Shown piece by piece: positions 20,744 through 28,867 of a DNA stretch of 64,000 bases (positions within the stretch are counted from its first letter, which is position 1; every line of letters starts with the position of its first letter). The notes under the pieces are model-generated. The model ran no database searches. It worked only from the letters and a program-made list of their open reading frames with translations, and was not told the origin of the DNA. The position numbers and the translations under genes are program-made. This DNA is from Desulfovibrionaceae bacterium (GTDB taxonomy: Bacteria > Desulfobacterota > Desulfovibrionia > Desulfovibrionales > Desulfovibrionaceae): NCBI GenBank assembly GCA_028689675.1, contig JAQVCS010000001.1, positions 186,001-250,000 of the forward strand, read 5' to 3'.

Positions 20744-20938
20744 GCACTTGAGATAGTCGTTTTTTTCCCATTTGTCAAGATTTTTTACTTGACAGCGTTA
20801 TGCGTATTGCTCGTATGGTGAGAAGCTGGTGCACTGGCTTTCTTGTGCCCATAGCCTAGCGCTGACCTTGGGCTACACTGTATGCAGGCTTACTTTTGCT
20901 CTCGATAGCTTGGTGTGCAGGTCAGGCTTGTTGTGGGC
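20680..20938. other. Gap between rimP and mutY, no gene seen
   Basis: Besides the candidate small RNA, a plus-strand TTGACA at 20789-20794 is followed by TATGGT after 19 bp. It would read antisense into mutY, and the spacing makes it doubtful. The sequence 20820-20938 contains nothing I recognise. Confidence 0.5.
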
Positions 20939-22147
20939 TTACTGGCCTTGCGCTGGCTCAGGCTGCGGCGCAGACAGCAAGGGCAAGGCCGCCTGCCCCT
21001 GCTGCCCAAAGAGCATATCGGCCAATTTGCGGTGGGCGGCAGGCTGTCCATAGTGCGGCAGCTTGTGGGGCAATTCCCACAGCCATGCCGAGGCCGCCGT
21101 CAGCACTGGCGGCTTGGGGCAGGCTGTGCCTGCCTGTACGCCCTGTGCTTTGGGGTTTGCGGGCAGCAGCTCTAAGGCAAAGCAATGCAGTGTGATGCGA
21201 TAGCTTGTATAATTATGCCGTATGACAGTAATTTTTTGCTTCACCCGCACAGCAAAGCCTGTTTCTTCCATAAATTCACGGGCTATGGCCTGCTCAGGGC
21301 TTTCACCCTGCTCTATTTTTCCGCCGGGGAATTCCCACAAGCCGCCCCAGACGTCATTTTCCAGCCTTTTTTGAATAAAAACACGCTTGTCGCACAGCAG
21401 CACCCCTGTTACGGCATCCACAAGGCGCACAGGCGTTTTTTGCGGCAGCACAGGGCGCTGGTCTGCTATGCCCAAGTGTTTGCTTTGGCACAGCGTGGCA
21501 AGGGGGCACAGGGTACAGCGCGGTTTTTTGGTGCAAATAAGTGCTCCCAATTCCATCATGGCCTGATTGTAGGCACGGGCTTTGCCCCGTGGTAGCAAAA
21601 GCTGGCTGAGGCTGCGAATGCTGCTTGCGGCAGGCTCTTGCTTGACAATGCTGTCTATATCAAACAGACGCGCCAGCACGCGCTCCACATTGGCATCAAT
21701 ACAGGGTATGTCCTGCTCAAAGGCAATGCTGGCAATGGCGGCTGCGGTATATTCCCCAATGCCGGGCAAGGCGCGTATGGCCTTGACATCGCTAGGAAAG
21801 ACGCCGCCATGCTCTGCCATAATCTGCTTGGCGGCTTTATGCAGGTTGCGCGCACGGGAATAATAGCCCAAGCCTTCCCACAGGCACAAAATGCGCTCTT
21901 CATCGGCAGCTGCCACAGCGGCAATGCTGGGCAGGGCTTTCATCCAGCGCAAAAAATACTGTACGCCGCGCTCCATTTGCGTTTGTTGCAGCATAATTTC
22001 AGAAATCCACACATGGTAGGGGCTGTAGCCCTGCCGCCACGGCAAAGGGCGCTTGTGCTGTTCAAACCACAGCAGCAGGGGGCGGCTTATACAAGGGGCA
22101 AGGGCGGCAGTAAGCTGGTCGGCAGAGCTAAGGGGGAAGTGCTTCAT
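20939..22147 (-). CDS. mutY: A/G-specific adenine glycosylase with a complete MutT-type Nudix domain
   Basis: 402 residues. The N-terminal part removes adenine mispaired with 8-oxoguanine: EIMLQQTQ holds the catalytic Glu and [12 protein letters not shown] the catalytic Asp. The [4Fe-4S] loop is C-x5-C-x2-C-x5-C ([10 protein letters not shown]...), one residue shorter than the E. coli C-x6 spacing. The C-terminal domain contains [18 protein letters not shown] followed by MEETGF, which satisfies the full Nudix box G-x5-E-x7-RE-U-x-EE-x-G-U. In most MutY proteins this box is degenerate. The protein may therefore also hydrolyse 8-oxo-dGTP (inference). Confidence 0.93.
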   Translation of the reverse strand: MKHFPLSSADQLTAALAPCISRPLLLWFEQHKRPLPWRQGYSPYHVWISEIMLQQTQMERGVQYFLRWMKALPSIAAVAAADEERILCLWEGLGYYSRARNLHKAAKQIMAEHGGVFPSDVKAIRALPGIGEYTAAAIASIAFEQDIPCIDANVERVLARLFDIDSIVKQEPAASSIRSLSQLLLPRGKARAYNQAMMELGALICTKKPRCTLCPLATLCQSKHLGIADQRPVLPQKTPVRLVDAVTGVLLCDKRVFIQKRLENDVWGGLWEFPGGKIEQGESPEQAIAREFMEETGFAVRVKQKITVIRHNYTSYRITLHCFALELLPANPKAQGVQAGTACPKPPVLTAASAWLWELPHKLPHYGQPAAHRKLADMLFGQQGQAALPLLSAPQPEPAQGQ

Positions 22148-22263
22148 GCTGTCATTCTACAGCCTATGCGCAGGATTTGCAAATAAGAGCACATCAGGCT
22201 ATGATACTACGCAGCAATGCGGTTTTGACAGTAAAAAATATACATAGCTATAAGGAGTCTACC

Positions 22264-22770
22264 ATGGCTAACCCCAATGTTCTGCTTGAAACGTCGTCTG
22301 GCGATATTTTGTTGGAGCTGTTCCCCGAACAGGCGCCGGAAACAGTAAAGAATTTTTTGCAATATGTGGATGATGAATTTTATGCAAATACCATTTTTCA
22401 CCGCGTGATTAATGGCTTTATGATTCAGGGCGGCGGCATGGGCGTGCGCATGGATGAAAAGCCCACCCGCGCCCCTATTAAAAATGAAGCCAACAATGGG
22501 TTAAAAAATGATCGCGGCACTATTGCTATGGCACGCACCCAAGACCCCAACAGTGCCACGGCACAGTTCTTTATTAACCATGCGGACAATGGCTTTTTAA
22601 ACCACACCGCCCCCTCGGTTTCGGGCTGGGGCTATTGCGTTTTTGGCAAAGTGATTGAAGGCATGGATGTGGTGGATAAAATTGCCAAGCTGAAAACCAA
22701 ATCGCAGGGTTTTCATGACGATGTGCCCGTAGATATGGTTGTCATCACCAAAGCCAGCCGCTTTGAATAA
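22264..22770 (+). CDS. ppiB: Cyclophilin-type peptidyl-prolyl cis-trans isomerase
   Basis: 168 residues from the ATG at 22264 behind AAGGAG. It catalyses proline isomerisation during folding in the cytoplasm; no signal peptide is present. Active-site blocks [22 protein letters not shown] and the Trp-containing loop [12 protein letters not shown] are intact. It is divergent from mutY and has its own terminator. Confidence 0.95.
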   Translation: MANPNVLLETSSGDILLELFPEQAPETVKNFLQYVDDEFYANTIFHRVINGFMIQGGGMGVRMDEKPTRAPIKNEANNGLKNDRGTIAMARTQDPNSATAQFFINHADNGFLNHTAPSVSGWGYCVFGKVIEGMDVVDKIAKLKTKSQGFHDDVPVDMVVITKASRFE

Positions 22771-22795
22771 AAAGCAGCATAGCGCATAACAAAAA

Positions 22796-22832
22796 AATAA
22801 AGCCCATCACATGTATTGTGGTGGGCTTTATT
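22796..22832 (+). terminator. Intrinsic terminator after ppiB
   Basis: AATAAAGCCCATCAC pairs with GTGGTGGGCTTTATT around a 7-nt loop. Because the stem is A/T at its base, T runs exist on both strands and it could act in both directions. Confidence 0.85.
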
Positions 22833-22911
22833 GGTAAAAATTTATAAGAACAAAAAGTGCAAGTAGTGTAATTTCAAAATAAAAGTGCTCTAGACGCAGG
22901 GTTGCATAGTC

Positions 22912-23421
22912 TTATTGCTGTGCTGGCCTTTGCCTGTGTGATTCTTGCCGATTTTGCCTGTATTGTTCGCCGTTGCCTTGGTGTTCACGCCTTTGCTGCT
23001 CTCGGCGTGCCTGATGTTCCTTTCTCTGCTGCTCGCCGCGCTGGGCTTGCTGTTCCTGCCTACGTTGTTCGCGGCGCGCATCATGCTCTTTTCTTTGCTG
23101 TTCGCGGCGGGCTTGTTGTTCTCGCCTTTGTTGTTCACGGTGCGCTTGCTGTTCGCGTCTTTGTTGGTCGCGGTGGGCTTGCTGGTCACGCCTTTGCTGC
23201 TCACGGTGCGCCTGTTGATCTTGCCTGTGCTGTTCACGGCGGGCTTGCGCTTCCCTTCTTTGCCTTTCGTCATGCCGCCTTTGTCTTTCATAATCGTAGC
23301 GCGGGGAAGAAGGGTGGTCGCGGTAATAAGGGTCTTCGGGGTAATCATCATACTCTGGCACACAGCCGCCCGATGAGCAGAGGAATACAGTAAGCAAGGC
23401 ATAGAGGACAGGTTTTTTCAT
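22912..23421 (-). CDS. Small lipoprotein with an Arg/Gln/Glu tandem-repeat domain
   Basis: 169 residues, AAGGAAG before the ATG. A signal peptide of about 19 residues ends in a lipobox (SSGGC), so it should be lipid-anchored. A short acidic, Tyr/Pro-rich spacer (EYDDYPEDPYY) follows. Residues about 45-160 are an almost uninterrupted run of REQQRRxQQAH-like units, with near-identical repeats at the DNA level. Such composition would give a long, highly charged helix or coiled coil. No enzymatic motif is present. I do not recognise a function; envelope scaffolding or nucleic-acid/polyanion binding are guesses. Confidence 0.78.
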   Translation of the reverse strand: MKKPVLYALLTVFLCSSGGCVPEYDDYPEDPYYRDHPSSPRYDYERQRRHDERQRREAQARREQHRQDQQAHREQQRRDQQAHRDQQRREQQAHREQQRREQQARREQQRKEHDARREQRRQEQQAQRGEQQRKEHQARREQQRREHQGNGEQYRQNRQESHRQRPAQQ

Positions 23422-23458
23422 AGTTCAGCTTCCTTTGGTTGGCTATGAACAGGGTTTA

Positions 23459-24439
23459 TTACAGCACGTTTTTCTTACCTTCTTTTTCATCAAAGCCGAC
23501 GCGCTTACGCACGATATACAGGGGGCGATTTTTTACTTCTTCATAAATTCTGCCCATATATTCACCGTGAATGCCCAAGCTCATTAAAATAAGCCCGCCA
23601 AGCACCAGCACGACAACCATAAGAGAGGCATAGCCGGGCACATCTACACCCCAAATTAGGGTTTTGAGCACCAGCCATACGGCATAGAGAAAGCCCATGC
23701 ACGAAAAGCCCATGCCCATATAGCTCCACACGCGCAGGGGCAGGGTGCTAAATGAGGTAATGCCGTCCAAAGCAAAATTCCACAGGGCAAAGGCATTCCA
23801 CTTGGTGCTGCCTGCCACGCGCTGGGGGCGTTCATATTCCACCACAGCCTGCTTAAAGCCCACCCAAGCGTACAAGCCCTTGGTAAAGCGCACACGCTCG
23901 GGCAATTGGTTGAGGGCATCCAGCACGCTGCGGTCAAGCAGGCGGTAATCGCCAGCATTGGGAATAAGGCGGGTGCGTGAAGCCTTGGCGACAATATTAA
24001 AAATTTTATAAAACATGCCCGCAGTTAGCCTTTTGAAGGGCGTGTCTGAGGTGCGCTGGCGGCGCACACCCACCACCACTTCATAGCCTTCTTCCCACTT
24101 GCGCAAAAATTGGTGAATGAGCTCTGGCGGGTCTTGCAAATCAACATCAAGCGGGATGGCGGCATCCCCTGTGGCGGCATGAAAACCTGCGGCCATACCA
24201 TTTTCTTTGCCGAAATTACGAGTAAAATCAATAAGTTTGATGCGGGCGTCCTGCTCACGCGCACGCAACACGGCGGGTACAGTGCCATCGGTGCTGCCAT
24301 CATTAACAAAAATGATTTCAAAGTCATAGTTGGGCTCGGCAGTAATAACAGGCTCTATGGCTTTAAGAAACAGGGGAATGGTTTCTTCTTCATTCAACAC
24401 AGAAATGATGAGAGAAATACATTTTTTTGAGGTCTGCAT
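23459..24439 (-). CDS. GtrB-type family 2 glycosyltransferase
   Basis: 326 residues. It resembles polyprenyl-phosphate glycosyltransferases (GtrB/DPM group), which load a sugar onto undecaprenyl phosphate at the inner face of the membrane. The GT-A core shows SVLNEEE, FVNDGSTDGT, a DVDLQDPPE metal-binding motif and GDYRLLDR. Two membrane segments lie at about 235-260 and 270-295, followed by a conserved GEYMGRIYEEVKNRP tail. The next gene upstream ends 13 bp away. No flippase (gtrA-like) or acceptor transferase gene is adjacent, so the sugar and target are unknown. Confidence 0.9.
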   Translation of the reverse strand: MQTSKKCISLIISVLNEEETIPLFLKAIEPVITAEPNYDFEIIFVNDGSTDGTVPAVLRAREQDARIKLIDFTRNFGKENGMAAGFHAATGDAAIPLDVDLQDPPELIHQFLRKWEEGYEVVVGVRRQRTSDTPFKRLTAGMFYKIFNIVAKASRTRLIPNAGDYRLLDRSVLDALNQLPERVRFTKGLYAWVGFKQAVVEYERPQRVAGSTKWNAFALWNFALDGITSFSTLPLRVWSYMGMGFSCMGFLYAVWLVLKTLIWGVDVPGYASLMVVVLVLGGLILMSLGIHGEYMGRIYEEVKNRPLYIVRKRVGFDEKEGKKNVL

Positions 24440-24451
24440 AGCATGCCTATA

Positions 24452-24718
24452 TTATTTTTTGAAAAAAAAGTGTGAAAGCAGCATGGCGCAAAGAATACTG
24501 CCCCCCATACCCGCCATAGTTAAGAGCAAAGCCTGCCCACCCAGCGTGGGCAAGTTTGCCAACAGGGTATTGTTGCTTCCAACGCGTATACCCAGTGAAA
24601 AAAGCAAAAGTAAAATAGCCAGCATGATGCTTTTATCAAGCAGGCGCGCAGAAAGCCTGCCCCGCAGTAACCAGCCAAGCAACATACCGCCCAGCATAAT
24701 AAAAAAGACTGTAAACAT
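24452..24718 (-). CDS. Lone LysO-like N-terminal membrane domain
   Basis: 88 residues with three predicted membrane helices and a basic loop (RGRLSARLLDKS). The pattern LLLFSLGIRVGSN and the final FFKK look like the N-terminal part of LysO/YbjE lysine exporters (DUF340). In many bacteria that family is split in two genes. Here the larger second half is not adjacent: the next gene is a glycosyltransferase. It has AGGA before the ATG. It may work with a partner elsewhere or be a remnant. Confidence 0.55.
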   Translation of the reverse strand: MFTVFFIMLGGMLLGWLLRGRLSARLLDKSIMLAILLLLFSLGIRVGSNNTLLANLPTLGGQALLLTMAGMGGSILCAMLLSHFFFKK

Positions 24719-24768
24719 AAAGACTATTTCCTGTAATGCCTGTAAAAAATATGGTGGCGCAATGTCAA

Positions 24769-24812
24769 AATAAAAGTGCGCTAGGGCACATGTGTATATG
24801 CCCTAACGCACG
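24769..24812 (-). terminator. Intrinsic terminator of the coaBC operon
   Basis: On the minus strand GTGCGTTAGGGCA pairs with TGCCCTAGCGCAC (one G-U pair) and is followed by TTTTATTTT. The 5' arm overlaps the last codons of the 24803-25744 gene. The sequence after the stem resembles the right end of the AGAGCA repeat family. Confidence 0.85.
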
Positions 24813-25744
24813 GCACGGCCTATGTTTTCACGCAAAAATTGCATTGTGGGGGCATAGCGCTGCGGCTCGGCCAGCAACAGAGGCACATCGGGGGTGACAT
24901 ACACAAGGCAGCCCTCATGCCGCACTTGGCTCCACAAGGTGGCCTCTTCAGGCAAGGCCACGGCACGCATGGCTTTATAGCCCATAACAATGACCATACG
25001 CGCTTTTAAAGCCCGCACCCCTTGCCAAAAAATTTCTGGTGCAGCAGTGCCGCCGCAATGCTGTGGCAGGCAGCATGGCCAAAAAGTGCTGGTGCCCGCT
25101 GGCAGGTTCATATCTTTAAGCAGGCGGTTAAGCAGGGCACGGCGCTGCGGGTCTGCCGCACCGCCAAGATCATCGCCTAAATATTGATATGTCCATAGTA
25201 CTCTGCCCTGTTTGGCTTGGCTGAAAAATTCTTGCCAAGCCAAAGGCCATGCGCTGCTATCCACAGCAGGGGCGGCAGCCGCACGGGGCTGGCGCAAGGG
25301 GGCTTCGGCATCCTTGCCCGCAGCCGCGCTTTGCCTGTCGTCATATTCCTGTTCTGCTGCGCCTTGCGTTTTGTACTGGCTTCTATTTTGTGCCCAGCTT
25401 TGCCCTTTGCCCTGCTGCGGCAGGTTTGGGGCTTGGTGCTGTGGCGCGCGGCCTGCTGTTGTGGGGGCATTGGGCTGATGCTGGCTCTTAGCTGGCTGTG
25501 CATAGCTGCTGTATTTTTGCTGTGCTGCCTGTGCTGTGCCCCCTGCCCCCTGCCCTCGGCTCTGGTTTGGGCGTTCAGCCGCCAGCCCTTGCCGTCTGTG
25601 CTGTTGGGCTTGCTGTGCTGCCTGCACTGCGGGCAGGGTAAGCGACCATGGCGCGGGCAGGGCTTCACTGGCCAGCATATAGTCCAGCCCATTGTGTACC
25701 CAAGGGCGCAGCCATGGCGCAAGGCCTACAGGGAAAGCAGCCAT
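24803..25744 (-). CDS. Unknown Gln/Ala-rich protein with a uracil-glycosylase-like C-terminal half
   Basis: About 313 residues from the ATG at 25744, overlapping the end of coaBC. Residues 40-160 are low-complexity (Gln, Ala, Pro, Ser). The C-terminal 150 residues look folded: an acidic WTYQYLGDDL segment, STFWPCCLP, and VRALKARMVIVMGYKAM. A strand of this VIVMG type after an upstream P-rich loop recalls the uracil-DNA-glycosylase-like fold, but catalytic residues of known UDG families are not evident. Its only context is translational coupling to coaBC. Function unknown. Confidence 0.6.
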   Translation of the reverse strand: MAAFPVGLAPWLRPWVHNGLDYMLASEALPAPWSLTLPAVQAAQQAQQHRRQGLAAERPNQSRGQGAGGTAQAAQQKYSSYAQPAKSQHQPNAPTTAGRAPQHQAPNLPQQGKGQSWAQNRSQYKTQGAAEQEYDDRQSAAAGKDAEAPLRQPRAAAAPAVDSSAWPLAWQEFFSQAKQGRVLWTYQYLGDDLGGAADPQRRALLNRLLKDMNLPAGTSTFWPCCLPQHCGGTAAPEIFWQGVRALKARMVIVMGYKAMRAVALPEEATLWSQVRHEGCLVYVTPDVPLLLAEPQRYAPTMQFLRENIGRAVR

Positions 25745-26937
25745 GAGCACAAGCCCCAAGCCACGTCGGGCTTACTTTGCAGCGGCCATTGTTCTTCACG
25801 CCCTGTGCAGTCGGCCACCAGCACGCTGTTTGTGCCTGCGCCAAAGCCCGAGCCCGCTTCATTCACACGGTTGCCCACAATAATATGTGCTTTTTTGCGT
25901 TCCAGCTTGGTGTGCACGCAGGCAGCAAGGTTTTGCGCTGTTTCCGCAGCAAAGCCCAGCACCTTTTGATGCGGCTTGCGGCGTAAAGAAAGGGTGCGCA
26001 AAATATCAGGATTAGGGCGGAACTGCACACTAAAGCCCTGCTCTGCCCCTTCTTTTTTGAATTTTTCTGCCCCAAAAGGTATGGGGGAAAAGTCTGCCAC
26101 AGCAGCGGTGAACAGCCCCATATCCATGTCATCCCACAGGGCATCGGCGGCGGCAAACATGCTTTGGGCAGAGCTGACATTGTGGCGTATAATGTCCTGC
26201 GGCAGCCATGGCGCATTGCCACACACAGCATGCACTGTTGCCCCGCGCATATACGCGGCTATGGCAAGGCTTGCCCCCATAATGCCTGTGGAGGGGTTGG
26301 TCCAATAGCGCACGCCATCCCAAGCCTCGCGCGTTGCCCCCATGGTGACCAGTACCTTTTGCCCGCTCATATCTTGCGGGGCAAGGGCACGCAGGGCTGC
26401 CAAATAAATTTCTCGGCTGTCGGCAAGCTTGCCCTGCCCTGTTTCGCCGCAGGCCGTGCTGCCTTCTGCCGGCAGCACAAAGTGCGCCCCGCGCGCTTGC
26501 AGGGTGGCCACATTGGCCTGCGTGGCAGGGTGCGCCCACATGCGGGGGTTCATAGCAGGGGCAATAACCAGCGCACCATCAAAGGCAAGGCATTGTGCAG
26601 AAAGCATATCGCTGGCCGCGCCCTGCGCTAGGCGGCACAGCACATCGGCTGTTGCAGGGGCAATAATGCAGGCCTGTGCCTGCTGCCCCGGGGCAAGGTG
26701 GGCAAAAATATCTTCTCCATCAAATAAAGAAGAATAGACGGGCATAGCCCCCAAAGCCTGAAAGGTAAGCGGGCTAATAAAATGCTGTGCGCCCTCGGTA
26801 AGCGTGGCTGAGCAATGCAGGCCAGCCTTGCCCCATGCCCGCACAATATCGCACAGCTTATAGGCCGCTACCGAGCCAGCCACGCCCACATGAAGATGCT
26901 TGCCTTTGAAGGCCGAAAATAACAGGTGGTTTTCCAT
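25726..26937 (-). CDS. coaBC: Bifunctional phosphopantothenoylcysteine decarboxylase / phosphopantothenate-cysteine ligase
   Basis: 403 residues from the ATG at 26937 (GGAAAGG upstream; TAATG overlap with the preceding gene). It performs the second and third steps of coenzyme A synthesis. The CoaC flavoprotein half shows VAGSVAAYK, IIAPATADVL, PAMNPRMW and the substrate-clamp motif ACGETGQGKLAD. The CoaB half starts at VTMGATREAWDGVRYWTN and carries the STGIMG and VGNRV motifs. The long open frame upstream to 27126 is not part of the protein. Confidence 0.95.
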   Translation of the reverse strand: MENHLLFSAFKGKHLHVGVAGSVAAYKLCDIVRAWGKAGLHCSATLTEGAQHFISPLTFQALGAMPVYSSLFDGEDIFAHLAPGQQAQACIIAPATADVLCRLAQGAASDMLSAQCLAFDGALVIAPAMNPRMWAHPATQANVATLQARGAHFVLPAEGSTACGETGQGKLADSREIYLAALRALAPQDMSGQKVLVTMGATREAWDGVRYWTNPSTGIMGASLAIAAYMRGATVHAVCGNAPWLPQDIIRHNVSSAQSMFAAADALWDDMDMGLFTAAVADFSPIPFGAEKFKKEGAEQGFSVQFRPNPDILRTLSLRRKPHQKVLGFAAETAQNLAACVHTKLERKKAHIIVGNRVNEAGSGFGAGTNSVLVADCTGREEQWPLQSKPDVAWGLCSWLLSL

Positions 26938-27521
26938 TACAAAGACCTTTCCTGCATGCCGCCGCTGGGCTGGCTTTTTTGCTCTGCTGCTGGTTGTTCT
27001 GCTGGCGGAGTGATGGGGGCTGTGTTCAGGCCATGTGCCCCTGCGGCCTGCTCGGTGCGTTCTTGCTCGGCCTTGGGCATATAGGGCAGGGGCAAAAGGC
27101 CATTGCTGGCTGTGGGGGCAACCCATACATCCAGCTCTGTGCCCGCTGCGGCCAGCTCTTGTATAACCAGCACGGCATAGCGCGTGTTGTTTTGGTACAC
27201 AGAAACCATTTTGCGATTTGTGCCTGCGGCAGAAGAAAGCTTCCAGCCCTGCGCCTGCATAAGGCGGTGCATTTCATTTTGTAGATTGGTGGGGCTGACA
27301 TAACCAGAATAGGTGGCAAGCCCTGTGGGCATACCGTCTGTGCCCGTATCGGTATAGCCATTCTTGCCGGGCGAAAGCAGTGCTGGCACTTCAATGCCCG
27401 CAAAAGGCGTATTGATATTCCCCTTGGGGCTAGAGCCAAAAGGCAGCATGGTGCTTACAGGGGCACATGCAGAGAAAATAGGGAAAAGGCATATTGCAAG
27501 GGTGACAACCAAGCGTCGCAT
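26937..27521 (-). CDS. Putative lipoprotein of unknown function
   Basis: 194 residues. Signal peptide of about 18 residues followed by the lipobox FSAC, so probably a membrane lipoprotein. The middle region has a two-strand/helix character (NNTRYAVLVIQELAAAGTELDVWVAP). The C-terminus is a Pro/Gln/Glu-rich tail. The stop codon overlaps the coaBC start, making it the first gene of a coaBC operon. I do not recognise the family. Confidence 0.75.
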   Translation of the reverse strand: MRRLVVTLAICLFPIFSACAPVSTMLPFGSSPKGNINTPFAGIEVPALLSPGKNGYTDTGTDGMPTGLATYSGYVSPTNLQNEMHRLMQAQGWKLSSAAGTNRKMVSVYQNNTRYAVLVIQELAAAGTELDVWVAPTASNGLLPLPYMPKAEQERTEQAAGAHGLNTAPITPPAEQPAAEQKSQPSGGMQERSL

Positions 27522-27698
27522 GGGTATACTGAGCCTCCAATTTATAGGGATGCAGCCTGCCCCTTTGTTGTGTGGGGGCAGCTTTTATTTTTGTTGAGAG
27601 TTCACCCTAGCGTTTCAGGGGCGGGCTGACAAGCCCACACTTGGGCAACGCTGCCGCAAGGCAAGCCTGAGAGCGCAGTCTATTTGAATGAGGAAGCT

Positions 27699-28802
27699 AT
27701 GTATCAGTCTGAAGAAGATTTTCAACTTTCCAGTTATCGTTTTGACTTGCCAGAAGAACAAATTGCCCAGTTCCCCCCAGAAGTGCGCGGAGATTCTCGC
27801 CTTATGGTGATGTCCCGCAAGGGCACAGAGCCGCTTATCCATACCGAATTCAAGCAATTGGCACAGTATCTTCCCAAAAATGCCTTACTTATTGCCAATA
27901 ATTCTCGCGTATTGCAGGCGCGCTTGCTGGGCATGCGCTCCACAGGCGGCAAGGTGGAATTTTTATTGCTCACCCCGCTGCCCCTCGTGGTGCGTGATGC
28001 CAAGCCCGTGCGCGGCAAAGAGGGCTGGTTTGCCGCCGAGGCCAGCGGCCTTGTGCGCGCTGGCGGGCGCGTGGCCGAGGGCGAAAATGTGCTTTTTGGC
28101 GCTACTATTTCGGTAACAGTGCTTGAAACAGGCCCCTTTGGGCAGCGGCGTGTGCTCTTGCAGTGGAAGGGTGACCTTGCCGAAGCCTTTGCCGCCACAG
28201 GGCACATACCCCTGCCGCCCTATATTCGCCGCCCCGATGATGACGAAGACCAGAGCCGCTACCAAACCATTTTTGCCCGTACAGAAAAAACAGGCTCGGT
28301 GGCAGCGCCCACTGCTGGCCTGCATTTTACCGAGCCCATGCGCCAAGCCCTGCAAGAGCAGGGTTTTACGATGGAAGAAATTACCCTGTATGTGGGTTAT
28401 GGCACTTTCAGCCCCGTGCGCTCTGAAGATATTCGCCGCCACCGTATTCATCGCGAATATGTGGAAGTGAACGAGCGCGTTGCCGAGGCGGTAAACCGCG
28501 CCAAGGCAGAGCGCCGCCCCGTTATTGCTGTGGGCACAACCTCCTTGCGCGCGCTGGAAGGCGTGCACGAGCTGTGCGGTGCTGTGCAGCCCTTTACTGG
28601 CTGGACAGACATATTTTTGTACCCAGGGCGGCCTTGCCGCGTGGTAGACGGGCTGATTACCAACTTTCATTTGCCCGAATCTTCTTTGCTCATGCTGGTT
28701 TCGGCCTTTACAGACCGCAAGCGTATGCTTGCCGCTTATAAAGAAGCTGTAGAAAAAAAATATCGCTTCTTTTCTTATGGGGATGCCATGCTTATTCGCT
28801 AA
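27699..28802 (+). CDS. queA: tRNA preQ1(34) S-adenosylmethionine ribosyltransferase-isomerase
   Basis: 367 residues from the ATG at 27699, which has AGGAAG five bases upstream; a TTG at 27684 is less likely. It transfers the ribosyl part of SAM to preQ1 at tRNA position 34 to make epoxyqueuosine. Conserved blocks include YRFDLPEEQIAQFP, KVEFLLL, APTAGLHFTE and the C-terminal GLITNFHLPESSLLMLVSAF. No preQ1 riboswitch was seen in the leader, though a GC-rich hairpin lies at about 27615-27650. Confidence 0.96.
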   Translation: MYQSEEDFQLSSYRFDLPEEQIAQFPPEVRGDSRLMVMSRKGTEPLIHTEFKQLAQYLPKNALLIANNSRVLQARLLGMRSTGGKVEFLLLTPLPLVVRDAKPVRGKEGWFAAEASGLVRAGGRVAEGENVLFGATISVTVLETGPFGQRRVLLQWKGDLAEAFAATGHIPLPPYIRRPDDDEDQSRYQTIFARTEKTGSVAAPTAGLHFTEPMRQALQEQGFTMEEITLYVGYGTFSPVRSEDIRRHRIHREYVEVNERVAEAVNRAKAERRPVIAVGTTSLRALEGVHELCGAVQPFTGWTDIFLYPGRPCRVVDGLITNFHLPESSLLMLVSAFTDRKRMLAAYKEAVEKKYRFFSYGDAMLIR

Positions 28803-28867
28803 TCTGCTGGTGGACATTGCGCAAATCATGCCTACAGTACACAAAAGCGTTGGCAAAGGAGTACACT

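Noticed and set aside
20640..20760. A tRNA-like CAGTTGGTAA stretch on the minus strand
   Set aside because: No acceptor stem, anticodon arm or proper T-arm can be formed; the hairpins follow a different pattern.
22902..23393. A plus-strand hydrophobic ORF opposite the Arg/Gln-rich lipoprotein
   Set aside because: The membrane-like composition is the complement of CGN/CAN repeats; the minus-strand frame has a ribosome binding site, signal peptide and lipobox.
27600..27698. A possible preQ1 riboswitch before queA
   Set aside because: There is a GC-rich hairpin but no preQ1-I or preQ1-II consensus.
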